Below are positions 1-11,881 of a DNA stretch of 64,000 nucleotides, piece after piece; the first letter of the stretch is position 1, and every line of letters begins with the position of its first letter. The translations under genes and the position numbers were made by a program. The notes beneath the pieces are model-generated. The model had not been told where the DNA came from, ran no database searches, and saw only the letters and a program-made list of their open reading frames with translations. Source of the stretch: Ahaetulla prasina (taxonomy: Eukaryota > Chordata > Lepidosauria > Squamata > Colubridae); contig NC_080542.1 in NCBI RefSeq assembly GCF_028640845.1, positions 66,787,064 to 66,851,063 of the forward strand, in the 5' to 3' direction.

Positions 1-1002
1 AGCTGTTGAAGTGCTGTCCCGGTGGGTACAGGTCTGGATGGGGAGAAACAGGCTCAAGCTTAATCCCTCCAAGACGGAGTGGCTGTGGATGCCGGCATCC
101 CGATTCAGTCAGCTGCAGCCGCGGCTGACTGTTGGAGGCGAGTTATTGGCCCCAAATGATAGGGTGCGCAACTTAGGTGTCCTCCTGGATGAACGGCTGT
201 CGTTTGAAGATCATTTGACGGCCGTCTCCAGGGTGGCCTTCCACCAGGTTCGCCTGGTTCGGCAGTTGCGCCCCTTACTTGATCGGGATGCCTTGTGCAC
301 GGTCACTCATGCGCTCGTTACCTCTCGCTTGGATTATTGTAATGCTCTCTACATGGGGCTCCCCTTGAAGTGCACTCGGAGGCTTCAGTTAGTCCAGAAT
401 GCAGCTGCGCAGGTGATAGAGGGAGCTCCACGTACTCCCATATAACACCGCTCCTGCGCAGACTGCACTGGCTACCTGTGGCCTTTCGAGTGCACTTTAA
501 GGTTTTGGTTACTACCTTTAAAGCGCTCCATGGCTTAGGGCCTGGGTACTTACAGGACCGCCTGCTGTTACCTCATGCCTCCCACCGACCCATACGCTCT
601 CACAGAGAGGGACTTCTCAGGGTGCCGTCCGCCAAGCAATGTCGGCTGGCGGCCCCCAGGGGAAGCTCCTTCTCTGTGGGGGCTCCCACACTCTGGAACG
701 AACTTCCCCCGGGTTTACGCCAAATACCTGACCTTCGGACATTCCGTCGCGAACTGAAGACATATCTTTTTATTCGCGCAGGGCTGGCTTAAATTGAATT
801 TTACTAAATTTTAACTTTTATTAACTAATTTTAAATGGGGTTTTTAGCTCATTGTATACTTCCAGGCCAATTTTAAAATAAGTTTTTTAATCGTATTTTA
901 AATTGTATATTCTACTATCTGTTTTATTTTGCCTGTACACCGCCCTGAGTCCTTCGGGAGAAGGGCGGTATAAAAATCAAATAAATAAATAAATAAACAA
1001 AT
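1..1002 (+). mobile_element. CR1-type LINE, 5'-truncated at window edge
   Basis: This is the 3' part of a CR1-clade non-LTR retrotransposon. It contains the C-terminal part of the reverse transcriptase ORF, then an AT-rich 3' UTR from about 793. It ends in the characteristic stem-loop tail: an inverted pair CCGCCCTGAGTCC / GGAGAAGGGCGG around 941-968, followed by short AAATA-type repeats to about 1002. The same tail recurs at 52.4-53.1 kb (+), 46.9-47.6 kb (-) and 61.74-62.0 kb (-), so this is a dispersed family. The element continues beyond the left edge of the window. Confidence 0.9.
11..792 (+). pseudogene. CR1 reverse transcriptase C-terminus, frameshifted
   Basis: Two overlapping frames (11-445 and 370-792) together cover the C-terminal RT/thumb region of a CR1 polyprotein. 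Visible landmarks are LNPSKTEW, VRNLGVLLDERLSF, THALVTSRLDYCNALYMG, LQLVQNAAA, LRRLHWLPV, SHREGLLRVPSA and the terminal LRTFRREL. The break between the frames lies near 430, where the sibling copy at 52.55 kb is continuous. The copy cannot be translated as one protein and is dead. In an intact element this ORF would supply target-primed reverse transcription. Confidence 0.88.
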
Positions 1003-1254
1003 GACAAAAATCTTCACCTTTATTGTTCATTGCTTTGTTCATTGCTTTCATTAAATCTTTATATGAAGCAGAGTCAAAAATATTTTTGTTGAGTCAACAA
1101 GTGGTTCATGTGCCATGTTTATTTTTCTGTCCGGGAACAAATACTTTTGGAGTGGCCATTTCTTTTTATTGTACTGCAATTCTCTTACATGACTGTCTCC
1201 TTCACATATGTAACAACAGTATATGTTATATCTGAACTGTATTCAAAGTAACTT

Positions 1255-1725
1255 TTAGATCTTCATAGATATTCCAGTTTGTTTGTTAAATTTTATTGGC
1301 CACCCATCTAAGCATAGGATAACTCTGGGCAACTTACAGTCATAAAATATGCCTGTACCTATACATTAAAACATAAATAAAAATCAAACATTAAAGTCTA
1401 GGGACACATGGGCAGGACAGGGGTGGAGTGGGGGGGGAGGTGGGAAATCTTGTTATTTGATCAACCACTGTGCTATTCCCCAACTGGGGCTCCAAGCCAA
1501 CTAGGAGAGCCATGTCTTTAGGCCTTACAAAAGGATAAGAAGGGTTGGTGCCAACCTCACATCAGGGGGCAAGATGTTCCAGAGGGCAGAATTTTCCTGG
1601 ATCCCACCAGCCAGAATGATTGGGCTGATGGTACCCACATCATGCCTCCTCTGCCAGCAAAAGAGGTACAGGCCAATCCTGTACCTGATTTACTGGATAT
1701 GTTTCGACAATAGTTCCAGGTTTTA
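1255..1725 (-). mobile_element. Older CR1-like LINE fragment, antisense
   Basis: The plus strand starts with a run like the antisense CR1 tail (gttaaattttattggccacc) and contains phrases shared with the larger antisense copy at 32.68-33.9 kb, such as gatgttccagagggcag, ctggatcccacc and gcctcctctgcc. The order and spacing match between the two places, so they are independent copies of one family, more decayed than the CR1 copy at the window start. The ORFs on this strand are remnants without an intact domain. Confidence 0.6.
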
Positions 1726-2699
1726 AATGTTTCTTTCTTGTATGAGGCATGGCCAACCGATACTGAATGGTGTACATTGCACAAAAATAAAATATTTCTA
1801 TAAAAAGATAGGTTAAATTGCAGGTTATTTTTGCTATCAGCAGCCAAAAATCTATTAAGTTTACATAAAAGTGTTCAGGAAGCAAAATCTATCTTGTGCA
1901 AAGTAACCCCAAATGTAGATTTGATTCTTCAGGAACTATTGGGTATATGTTTCAATACTTACTTAGATATTTAGCTTTTCTGAAAGTAGACATTTAAAAA
2001 TTTATTCCAACATATTCAAAGCTAAATGGCAGAACAAAACAAAAAGACATTTAAAATTCCTTAGAAATCTCCATGTTTAAATTTGTTTTAATACTCAAAA
2101 TGGAAAAAATAAAAAAAATATTATTAGATAATAAAAACGAGATATCTGAGAGGATACTTAGTAATGAAAGTGTAACATGGTGGAAAGATATAATCTACTA
2201 ATTCTTTTTCATGATTTTCCTTTTGGATTAACGTTGCCATATGTTAACATGATACTGAGAGTAAAGTATGATTTTAGTATATTAATGTAATGTTGAACTA
2301 TATAGCAAACATTTGGAATGTAACAATGTAAAAATAACTTCCTATTTATTGTGTGACTACAAAGTAAAATATTTATTTTTGGAAAAATTCCACTACATCA
2401 GAATTTACATCTTAAATTGATGATCTGTATGATATCATTTTCCATCTATAATCTTATTATTACATCAGCAAAAAGTAAGAGTTTTCAATAGTTTCATGTA
2501 ATCAATACTTAATTGGCTATTCATTGACCAATCAAACTGTTTTACAGAGTAGAGACTTCAAGGAACATCCAAGTCACAAATGAATGTGTATACCTTAATA
2601 TATCAGGTTTCCTTGATTACGTATATGCAGATGTTTGACTAATCCACTCTCAGTTTTAACTCTTTTTATTCTCCTACAGGTATGATTAATTATACAATG
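1726..2699. other. AT-rich intronic sequence
   Basis: No coding region, RNA gene or repeat family recognised. It is presumably HECW1 intron. Confidence 0.5.
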
Positions 2700-5145
2700 A
2701 TTCATGTATTAACATGAAATCTAGCAGGAAGAACAAATAATGCGAACTACTTAAATTTCTATCGAATCTTGGTCTGATGACAGTAAAAGAGACGTGGTTA
2801 ACAGGTGAGCTAATTTTGATGCCTGGCTTTAAGTCCTGGCTCACCCCAGCATGGAAAGAATAGGCAATAGGGGGCCATGTTGATCAAGGAAGAACTCAAA
2901 TGAAAGGGCATAGAAATGGTCATAGATCTCATCACTCTTTGACTTAGGTATTAAATTTAATATAATTGAATTTGTGATTGTGATGTTAAATGTGTATATG
3001 CTTCCACATATTACCCTACATATTGCTTCTCTGACATATGGGTGAATTTAGAGCAAATCTGATAGAAATAAATTTAAAAATTCCCAACACAGTTACAATT
3101 GTTTTGAGATATATTAATGCAAGGTTGGGGCCTTTTATACAAGATCATAGTAATATGAGCATCCCTGAAGAATTTCATTCTCTATTACATTTACAGTCCT
3201 TTAGAAATCAGAAAAGAAATGCTGTTAGTATACAGTTGTTAACCTTAGTATATAAGTGTAACTTGCAAATTCTAGAGGACAGTTTTATATGCCTCTTTAC
3301 TCACCATCAAGAGAAATCAAGTAGCATTTTAGACTATATATGTTTCTCCATCAACAATGGGTCCCTTTGCTCAGACTTCCAGGTTGCTGTTAATTTCTGA
3401 AAGCACTTTGACCTCAGACTCCACCACACAATTGATAGATAGGTTTCATTTCATCTAGCGAACCATACAGATTTTATCTACAGGACCAAAAGGTACAATG
3501 GACCATTGTGGATGTGACGTCTTTGACTGAATATATGAAATCTGATCAAGCTCTGACTCTAATAAAGACAGTTACTTCCCCTTACACATATGTCAATTCT
3601 GTATTTATAGACTATGAAACCCTAAGCATAGGACTAAGAAAATTCTTAGCTAAAAAAGGCCCTTCCTAAAAGGTGCCAGATAAAAGGCCTTTATTGATTT
3701 GACTCAGACTATCACTTCCTGAGAAAAAGATTATGGCTAGCTACTTTATGTGTTCAGCATGGAATTTTCTAGCAAATAACAATCATGTTGCCATGCTAGC
3801 ACTCAGATAGGAGTACTAGAAACCACCAAGTTGGCAAACCATTTGCCTTCTTTTGGGCTAAATTTACAGTTAGAAGCCAAAAAACCAAATCCAGCCTTTT
3901 TCTGGCATTTAATTGTAGGATTATTATAGGAATATAGGTTTTACTTGGATAACTCTGCACTGCCTCCATGTGGGAGAAATATTACATTCATTCCCCAATT
4001 TGTAGTGGACTAGATCCACAAAATGATTTATAGGAAGCACCTAGTTCCACTCCATCATGGCCTTCAATGCCTGAATGGGTAGACTAGTGGACTCATTCAG
4101 ATACTGAAGCCCAACAAAGGTCCTGAGAAGATATTTATAAGAGGGCAGGCATGGCCAGCTCCTGTGCTGCTGTTACCCTTTTTAACCTCTCTTCCCATTT
4201 AGCATAGCACTGGCAATAAAAGCAGTGCTGAGAGACAGTTCGGGGTGTTGCTATATGGCAGAGACGGAAGAAAGGATGTGTTCATGATATACACATTGGT
4301 AAACTTAAAAATAAATGTAAACATTCTGCTTTATGCAGATTACATAATATTGATGTCATATAGCCAAATAGGGATGAGAAGAACTTACTGCACAGATTTA
4401 GTACACACTACACAATCAGCTACCTGAACATTCAATAAGTTCAAAACTAAAATAGTTGTTTCTAGAAGCAGTGGACCAGGTATAATTGGAGTTTGGATAT
4501 GGAATATATAAATCAAGTTCAGTCCTATGTATACTTAGAATTTGTTTTTATAGAAATAATTCCTAGCTCCCACATTTTAAGAGGAGTTTTTTAATGGCCT
4601 ATGAGCTACTTTATAGAGTTGGCCTGTACCAATACCATAAGGTAGTTCACAAAAAGTTACCTGGGTTCTCTAATTCCATAATGGTATAAAGCAGCAAACT
4701 AGTACTAATGACCTATGGGAGATACATTTTATAAATGTAACAGAAACAATGTACTTTTTTGAAATGTACCTTCGGGAGCTGGATAAGGCTACACCAGCCC
4801 CAGCAGTAATGTTAGAGTTGGGTATATCCCCTATAGAACAATTAATATTGAATTACTGGCTGAAGATGTTATCCATCGACCCAGATAAACTAGCCAAGTT
4901 CTGTTTTGAAAAGCAGTTGCACAAAATGCAATCTCATGCTTGGGTTGTTCAACTTTCAAATGTCACCCACAATATGGATTCTCCATTCAATTCCCAGTCC
5001 AAACAGATCTAAAGATAAAGGAAGCTTTCATACAAAGAGTTATTGATGTGGATGCCCAAGATGATATTGCAGCACTTAAATATGTCAAGTCTCTGATGAG
5101 TGTGGCGCAACAAAAAACAGCCTCCAAGAAAAATATTTAATAGAG
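2700..5145 (+). mobile_element. Old non-LTR retrotransposon (EN + RT relics), 5' portion
   Basis: This is a decayed LINE on the plus strand. At about 2770-2830 and 3038-3400 there are endonuclease-like relics (ETWLTGELILMPGF; a segment with INARLGPFI, LLTLVYKCNLQIL and SSILDYICFS). At about 4318-4350 there is an RT motif reading LLYADYIILMS, where YADD has become YADY. At 4749-5140 lies a C-terminal region with RELDKATPAPAVMLELG. A C-terminal zinc-motif segment of what looks like the same family resumes at 10316, on the far side of an L1. The clade is uncertain (Jockey/I-group-like). Many stops and frameshifts make it a fossil. The stretch 3420-4240 is too decayed to read. Confidence 0.6.
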
Positions 5146-5330
5146 ACTTCAGGCGGTGACGTCACACCAGCGCGGAGCAAGCAAACGGGGCTCCATGTAG
5201 CTTGCCTGAATTTTCGCGTTTTTGAGGCCCCTAGGGCAAAGTTGTTCTCGAAGGGAGCAACAGTACAAAGGGGATACCTCAGAGTTGGCGGTGAGCATGC
5301 GATCTCCTAAAATAACAAGAGATCAGATGC
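5146..5330 (+). promoter_or_regulatory. L1 5' UTR promoter region
   Basis: A short GC- and CpG-rich block in AT-rich surroundings, starting around ggcggtgacgtcacaccagc. It contains a CRE-like TGACGTCA at about 5157-5164. The position at the 5' end of a nearly complete L1 fits an internal pol II promoter. This is inferred from composition and position. Confidence 0.5.
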
Positions 5331-6408
5331 GAAAGAAATCAGCCCTTATGGCAGATCCAGAGGCATGACGATCTGACTGTTTGAATGGAGTAGGAAGAAA
5401 AAAGAAGTAAAGCAGCCTGAAACATTGGCGAGGAGGGACAAAAATGAGACCGAAACTGGAAAGACTCTCAGTGATTTTGAGTAAATGTAAATTATATCTG
5501 CTGCTGAGTGAGTCTCCGAGAGGTAGAAAAGCGGCGATTTAGTGGTAGGAGCAAAGACAAGGCAACGAACAATAACAATAAAGACTGATTGCGTGGAAGG
5601 TGTGAAGGAAAAGTTCTGACAGGGCATCTTATGAAGAATTTAACGATAAATGACAAATTTGGACCAGGATTGGGATAAAATACGAGATTTGGAAGAAGAA
5701 AGCCAATTAGAGAAATAACAGTGACTGAGCTAAATATATTAAGTTCTTCTTCTAATCCTAGATATACAATTAAATATGTATAAATATAACAATACAGTAA
5801 AAATAGATCCAATAATATAGAAATTATATCAGTATATGGATGAATATAAATATTTGGATATAAATGTAAACATAAATATCAAGTATATATATCCACTCTT
5901 CACTTATCTTCATTTCTAGATTTACTGTTAATAAACATAGTCCATTTTCAGTTTATGTCTTATTTATAAAAAAGTCTCTTCTAAAATTTCTGGTATGTAT
6001 AGTCTCCACAGAAAAAGTCCTTCTCTAGTAATATCCAATTTGGTGAGTATCTCTTTAAATCCAAGATGTCTCCCTTCTATTTAGCTCAGTCACTGTTATT
6101 GTATGCAATATAAAAAATTAGATTAAGGAAATTTTAAATATATTTGATATCCATAATAGACTGTGTAGAAATAGATAAACTCAGCCAATTATTATTATGT
6201 TTAGAAACTAATAATTCAATCACAGAATTATAAATATCTTCTTGCGATATTTAAGTTTGGATTCCTTAGGCCATTAAAAACCATACAATTCATAATATTC
6301 AAAGTAATTATCTTTACATCTGTAGAATATCTCTATATTTATATTAGCTTTATTTATCTCTCTAGAATAAATTAGAATAAATAGATTAAGAATGAAAAAT
6401 TAGATAAG

Positions 6409-6959
6409 TGTTCTGTCTCCCCTTGCCTCCATCCGAGTGATGGCTTAATTAGCTGGCACTATCAGCTCTGGCAGCAAAATAGCGAGTGCCTGCCAAGTGT
6501 CTCTGTTATCTCCCTCGACACCGATGAGTCACCCAGGAACAAACTTCAGCTCTTAGTTAATCAGTTGATTTGCCTGCTACGAAGAGGCACAGCAGCTCTT
6601 GCTGCCTTTATATCCTGTGGGGTGTGGCTCCATGACTCAGCACTTTCTAGGCCTGCTCCACTCCTGCTTCTGTTGTTCCTCCTCTCCTGCCTACAGAACC
6701 TAGAGTCCAGCCAGGCCTGATTGCCATCAGCTGGGTCTGGAGGCGTGGCCTGGGGGGGAAAGAGTCAGGGGATGGAGGCCTCGTTATCTCTTCCACCTGG
6801 CCTGCCTCTGGCTCCTGGAGCTGAGCCAGGGAAGCCGGTGCTCCCAAGGTAAGTCCTGACAGCCCTTCCCCCTCACTTTCCAAGTGACTTTCTGGCAGGA
6901 GGCCCAGCTCCAAGTGACTTTCTGGCAGGAGGCCCGGCTCGGGGGCCGCAGACACAACA
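6409..6959. mobile_element. Solo LTR (551 bp) with 5-bp target-site duplication
   Basis: The ends form short inverted repeats: TGTTCTGTCTCC on the left, and the right end read in reverse gives TGTTGTGTCTGCG. The element is flanked by a perfect ATAAG duplication (6404-6408 and 6960-6964). A TATA-like tttatatcc lies at about 6606-6614. No internal retroviral or gypsy coding sequence is present, so this is the product of LTR-LTR recombination. It lies in the 5' UTR of the L1 at 5146-10315 and is younger than that L1. An ORF on the minus strand here (6647-7054) runs out of the LTR and is a chance frame. Confidence 0.85.
6881..6940 (+). repeat. 30-bp tandem duplication inside the solo LTR
   Basis: Two adjacent 30-bp units (6881-6910 and 6911-6940), each beginning caagtgactttctggcagga, differ at one base. 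Duplications of this kind are common in LTR U3 regions. Confidence 0.9.
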
Positions 6960-7150
6960 ATAAGTGACAGAGATAAAAGGAGTGAAATCATATTATATGA
7001 TTGTGGAAACATTTTTAAAGCATTAAAAATGATGAGTATGACAACAATGGTCACGAAAATAGGAAAAAAAAAACAACTTCAACGATAGCCTCCCCATCGA
7101 GACAGCACTCAATGGAAAGTATGCTGAGCAGTGAGAAATAAGGTTCTTCA

Positions 7151-7735
7151 ATGAATCTACAAAGTGTGCAATTGACACTGATAATGATTCAAGAAACAAT
7201 GATGAAGACGCAGGAAACAATCACGAGAAACCATGAAGAAATAAAGAGTGAAATAGGAGAGGTAAAAAGAGACATCCGCAAATTAGATGACAAAATTGGT
7301 ACAATACAAGAGACGATAGCCAGAAATGAACAGAAGGTAAAGACAATGGAAGCTAGAACAGAACAAACAGAGAAGAAATTGGAGGAGACAGAAGTGAAAT
7401 TGTTTGGGGGAAATAGGAATCTGGAGGAGGCAATAACATACTTGGAATTGGAGAAATAAGCATTTTTCCTAAGATTTCAAAATATAGTAGAAAAGAAGGA
7501 AGATCTCCCAAATTTGTTGCCAGAATTACTAGCTGATCCACTGCAGAAAAGTGTGCAAGAAGTTCAAAACTATATAGATGAAGCATATAGGATCCATACC
7601 AATTATGCATGTCACCACAAATTGCCCAGGGAAGTCCATAAAATATTTACAAGAAAAACAATTAGAGGCGAGGTTCATAGTAAGATGAGAAAGGAACCAT
7701 TAATCTACAGTATAAGGGTAAAGAAATTCTAACTT
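7151..7735 (+). pseudogene. L1 ORF1 (RNA-binding coiled-coil protein) relic
   Basis: Residues 1-102 of the first frame (7151-7459) form a coiled coil rich in E, K, Q and T heptads (for example IGEVKRDIRKLDDKIGT). A stop at 7459 breaks it. A second frame from about 7470 to 7732 holds the RRM-like and C-terminal part, including LADPLQKSVQEVQNYIDEA and LPREVHKIFTRKT. This matches the L1 ORF1p layout: coiled coil, then RRM, then C-terminal domain. The protein would bind L1 RNA as a trimer; this copy is disrupted. Confidence 0.7.
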
Positions 7736-8115
7736 TGAAGTAAGTACCTAGAAGAGTAAAGGAACAACGAAGGAATTATCATTTTCTATCATCACAATTA
7801 GTTAAATACAAAGTACTATTCAGATGGCTCATAGCGGACAGTATGTTAATTACATGGAATTACAAGAAATTCCAAATAGACACCCTGCACAAGGCGCAAG
7901 AGTTCTATGACCATTATATAGTCGGAGAAGAAGAACAAGATAGTAGAGAGGAAATCGACAAAGTCAAGAAATTCAAATTTCAGAAGACAAAATATCCGAA
8001 CAAGACATAAGAGAAAGGAGGGAAACGGAACATTATAAAAGGGAAGGAGTCAGGATGAGAGCACAAAGGAAGATGAGAGCAAAGAAAGGACCTAAGCCTT
8101 CTGACAAACAGTAAG

Positions 8116-10290
8116 ATGGAAGAAGGAATTAAGTTGCTATCACTTAACATCAACGGTTTAAATTCCCCGGCGAAATGAAAACAAACACTGATAAAGCTTC
8201 GATCACAAAATATGGACATTATCTTTTTTTTTTATTTATTTATATTCCACCCTTCTCCGAAGACTCAGGGTGGCTTACGCTGTGTTAAGCAATAATCTTC
8301 ATCCATTTGTATATTATATACAAAGTCAACTTTTATTGCCCCCAACAATCTGGGTCCTGATTTTTACCTACCTTATAAAGGGATGGAAGGCTGAGTCAAC
8401 CTTGGGCTTGGTGGGACTTGAACTTGCAGTAATTGCAAGCAGCTGTGTTAATAACAGACAGACTTAGTCTGCTGAGCCACCAGAGGCCCAAATTATCTGT
8501 TTGCACGAGGTCCATATTAAGAAAAAACACGGCAGCATTTTAGAATCTGTGAAATTAGGAAAACTTCACCTGGCAATGTCATCAAAAAAGAAAAGAGGTA
8601 TAGCAGTATACATAAAAGAATGGTTAAACCCGAAATAAATCTATGCGGATGAAGACAGAAAAATTTTAGTAATAGAAATAACAAAAAACCAAAAAAGAAT
8701 GCTCTTAATGGTAGTATGTACACCAAATACAAATCAGAAGAAATTTTATCATAAATTAAATCAGAAAATAATAAGAGTTAGAATGGGAGACTTAAGCGTA
8801 ATAGGTGATTTCAATGCTGTGGTAGACAATAAGAGAGACTGAGCAAAAAAACAAACAGGAAAAGAAGACAATTACTGAATACATTCACAGAAATGATGCA
8901 AGAGTTAAATCTCTGAGACGTATGGAGAGAATTAAATCCAAGGAAGAAACAATATACTTTTTTCTCTAATCCACATAATTCCTGGTCAAGAATTGATGTG
9001 GCATGAATCAATATGGAACTGATTAGTGATATTGAATAAATAGAGATACTACCAAATACATGGGGCAATCACAATCCACTAACAATAAAATGGAAGGGGC
9101 AAAGGAAAAAAGCGAGATGGACATTAAATCAGAGGATACTAAAGGAAAAACCATTTGCGCAAATGATGGAAAAAGAACTTGAATTTTTCTTTACAGAAAA
9201 CCAGAAAGAACAAACAACACTATAAAACTTATGGGATACAACGAAAGCACATATTTGAGGTTTAACAATAGCCTATACCGTGAGAAGAAATAAGGTAAAG
9301 AATAAACAACAAAAGACACTTCAGGAAAAAGTTAAAGAATTGGAATGTGTATTGCAGAACAATAAAATCAGAGAAGAGATTTAGTGAAGCATAAACTTAA
9401 TTTAACATTGCAAGAAGAAATGATACACAATCTTAAAACAATAAAACAAAACTATTTTGAATATACAAACAAACCAGGAAGATAGTTGTCATATAAACTT
9501 AAGAAAGAGAGAACGAAAAAGCTAATACAATTACAGGATGGGGACAGAAATCTCCAGTACCAATCAAAAGGGAGAAAAGTATTATCCAAAACTTTTAAAA
9601 TAAATTATTTAGTCAGGAGGATATTTCAGAAGAAAGCATTAAACAATATTTAGAAAGGAGGAACTTACCAAAAATACCAGAAGAAACTAGAAAAAATGCT
9701 AAACGATAAGGTAACTCTAATGGAGATGAGGGAGACGATCAAAAAACAAAAAAATAATAAAACACCAGGACCAGACGGGATTCCAGCAGAGATATACAAA
9801 ATATTTTAGGAGTCATTGGAGGGAATAATGTTAGAATTGTATAATGAAGTATTAGAATGAGCTAAATTACCAGATTCATGGAATGAAGCATTTATAACAT
9901 TAATACCCAAAGAAGATACTGATACCAAGCATATTAAAAATTATAGACCAATTCATTGTTAAATGTCGACTATAAAATATTTGCAACTATCATAGTGGAA
10001 AGATTTAAAAATATATTGAATGGAATTATTCACTCTGACCAAAACGGGTTTGTCCCAAAAAGACAATTAAGAAACAACACAAGAATGGTCATGAACATAT
10101 TAGAATATTATGAAGCTCCTCCTGAAAAACAGATTGCGTTAATCTTTGTGGATGCACAAAAAGCCTTTGACAATCTAAACTGGCAGTTCCTCATTACTTA
10201 ATTAATTAGTATGAATTTCAGAGAAAAATCTGTAGAGATGATTAAGGCAATATATTCAGATCAAATTGCCAATTAATTAATATAAAAAGA
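8116..10290 (+). pseudogene. L1 ORF2 (endonuclease and reverse transcriptase) relic
   Basis: The start reads LLSLNINGLNSP, the typical N-terminus of the L1 apurinic-type endonuclease. It is split after NMDI by a SINE and resumes as ICLHEVHI. Further on come NTPGPDGIPAEIY (about 9760), PKEDTDTKHIKNYRPI, and an open stretch at 9956-10201 with HSDQNGFVPKRQ and IALIFVDAQKAFDNLNW, which is RT core. The sequence leaves L1 homology at about 10290 inside the RT domain, before the catalytic YxDD box. Several stops make it non-functional. Confidence 0.8.
8225..8491 (-). mobile_element. tRNA-derived SINE inserted in L1 ORF2
   Basis: Read on the minus strand, it starts gggcctctggtggctcagc (tRNA-like head with A box) and continues into ccttccatccctttataagg. 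It ends in a CR1/L2-type tail (gagtcttcggagaaggg, then AT-rich). The target-site duplication ATTATCT is seen at 8218-8224 and 8492-8498 and restores the L1 frame when removed. Related copies lie at 12424, 37222 and 44620. Confidence 0.88.
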
Positions 10291-10315
10291 GTTAGACATT
10301 ATCCCCCTTACTTTT

Positions 10316-10616
10316 TATCTAGACAACTATTTAACAACTTAAATGTCTCAGCATTTCAGAAGAGCTTTTCCTAGAGTTTAATTTGAACTACGGCACTCCA
10401 TGGTAAGACTTGGGAGGTTTCATGGAGTAGCTTTTGAAGAAAGACTCTGCTTTTGTGGAGCACTGGCCATGGAAGACATTGGACACATTTTTTTCACTGC
10501 AGATAATGGTTACCTATAGGAATGATGACTTACTACGAACATGCCTTATTGTTTTATTAGTATCTTTATATTATATAGTCAAATCTTAATAAAGTTTCTA
10601 TTCTGTTCTATTCCTG
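10316..10616 (+). mobile_element. 3' end of the older LINE, with zinc-motif C-terminus and ATTCT tail
   Basis: It encodes a relic reading QHFRRAFPRV, HSMVRLGRFHGVAFEERLCFCGALAMED and IGHIFF. This has the CxC...H layout seen at the C-terminus of some non-LTR retrotransposon polyproteins. A short AT-rich 3' UTR follows, then aataaagtttctattctgttctattc at about 10590-10614, a degenerate ATTCT-type tail. It is probably the continuation of the LINE at 2700-5145 after the L1 insertion. Confidence 0.6.
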
Positions 10617-11881
10617 TTTAAAACTAAATGAGTCATTCCTTTTTTTCTTAGTAGTTTTCTTAGTTTTATATAATAAATAATTTAATTGTGATCTGCATTT
10701 TTATCTGAGAGAACAGTTCTATTCAGTTCACTAAAAAAATCTAATAGTATTAATATTAGTATTAATTTTGTTATTAAAACATTTTCTCACCTATCTTGAC
10801 AGATGCCTTATGCAAGTAAAGTCCAGAACAAGTTTTGACAGGGCTCTGGCTTTGCCTGTACAAATATGCACAAAAATTCACCCCCATTGCAGGCAGACGG
10901 CAGCCAGCAGAAGTAGTCTGCAGTTCTGCATTCCAACAACTGGGCCAGCACAGCTCTTGCATTCCCTTCACTATTAATAATTCTGGAACAACATGGAGAT
11001 GAATGGAGAATATCTCACATCATGTGTAGTATCTCCTTACTATTAGTGCTAGTAGAAATCATGACAAATCAAGTCAGTATATGTGGCAATAGATTTCAAG
11101 AGCTTTCACAGATCAAGTCCAGTTGAGTTGGGAATATTTCTGTGGGCTGAAGAATAGGATAATTATTAGCTGAAAGAGATAGAAGTCTGGAAAGGTTTCC
11201 TCTAGGTCTAAGATGGATCTTGAATGCAATTATACTTTATATGCATATTTTTCATTATTAATAATATAGTCCCATTAAATCTAACCTAGTATTTTTGGTC
11301 ATTTTTCAAAAGGGCAGTGTCTTTGCTTTATTATTTTTTGCTTTTTTGTTGTTGTTTCTTGTAGTATACTTGGCTCAGCCTATACATATTTCTAATATCA
11401 TTAAACTTATATTCCTGAATTTTAGAGCTAGCATATGCAAGCACTTAAAAGTTACTTCAGGAATAATGCAACTCCTGTGTATAGAAGACACACAAAAGTA
11501 CCCTGGGCTCTTGCTATGTGGGCCCAAAAGTACCAACCTCTTCAAACTGCAATAAAGGAACAAATAATAAAGAATATGACAGTGCTAATAATCCATTCGT
11601 CTCTCTGAGAAGAAAATAATTACAGAGTCTTGTTTATTTCATAAAGCTCATAGATTTCAGTAAAAAAAAACACCAAACCACTTGATATTTAAACATGTGG
11701 GTAATTGAGCCTGACTTCCTGTGTTCATAAATTCAAAAATCTCTGCTGATCAGCACAATAAATGAACATTAGTCGAACTTATATTGAACATGGAATGATT
11801 ATATTATTAAATTTTGATTTGATTTACAAGCGCAGCTCTAAAATGTTCACTGAATTAGTGAGGAAGAACAATGATACTTAC
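10617..11881. other. Intronic sequence, no feature recognised
   Basis: AT-rich HECW1 intron (downstream of the exon at 11882-11989). Small ORFs here (for example 10768-10977 and 11295-11555) show no recognisable family. Confidence 0.5.

Larger units (their letters stand above)
5146..10315 (+). mobile_element. L1 LINE with 5' UTR, ORF1 and ORF2, 3'-truncated, nested in older LINE
   Basis: The L1 runs from a GC-rich 5' UTR (from about 5146) through ORF1 (7151-7735) to ORF2 (8116 to about 10290). It is interrupted by a solo LTR (6409-6959) and a SINE (8225-8491). It stops within the RT domain, with no 3' UTR or poly-A. L1 insertions normally lose the 5' end, so loss of the 3' end implies a later deletion. 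The older LINE flanks it on both sides, consistent with insertion into that element. A clear target-site duplication was not found. Both ORFs carry stops, so it is inactive. Confidence 0.75.

Noticed and set aside
6647..7054. Minus-strand ORF of 135 codons with a hydrophobic N-terminus
   Set aside because: It crosses the solo LTR boundary and its repeated part comes from the 30-bp tandem duplication.
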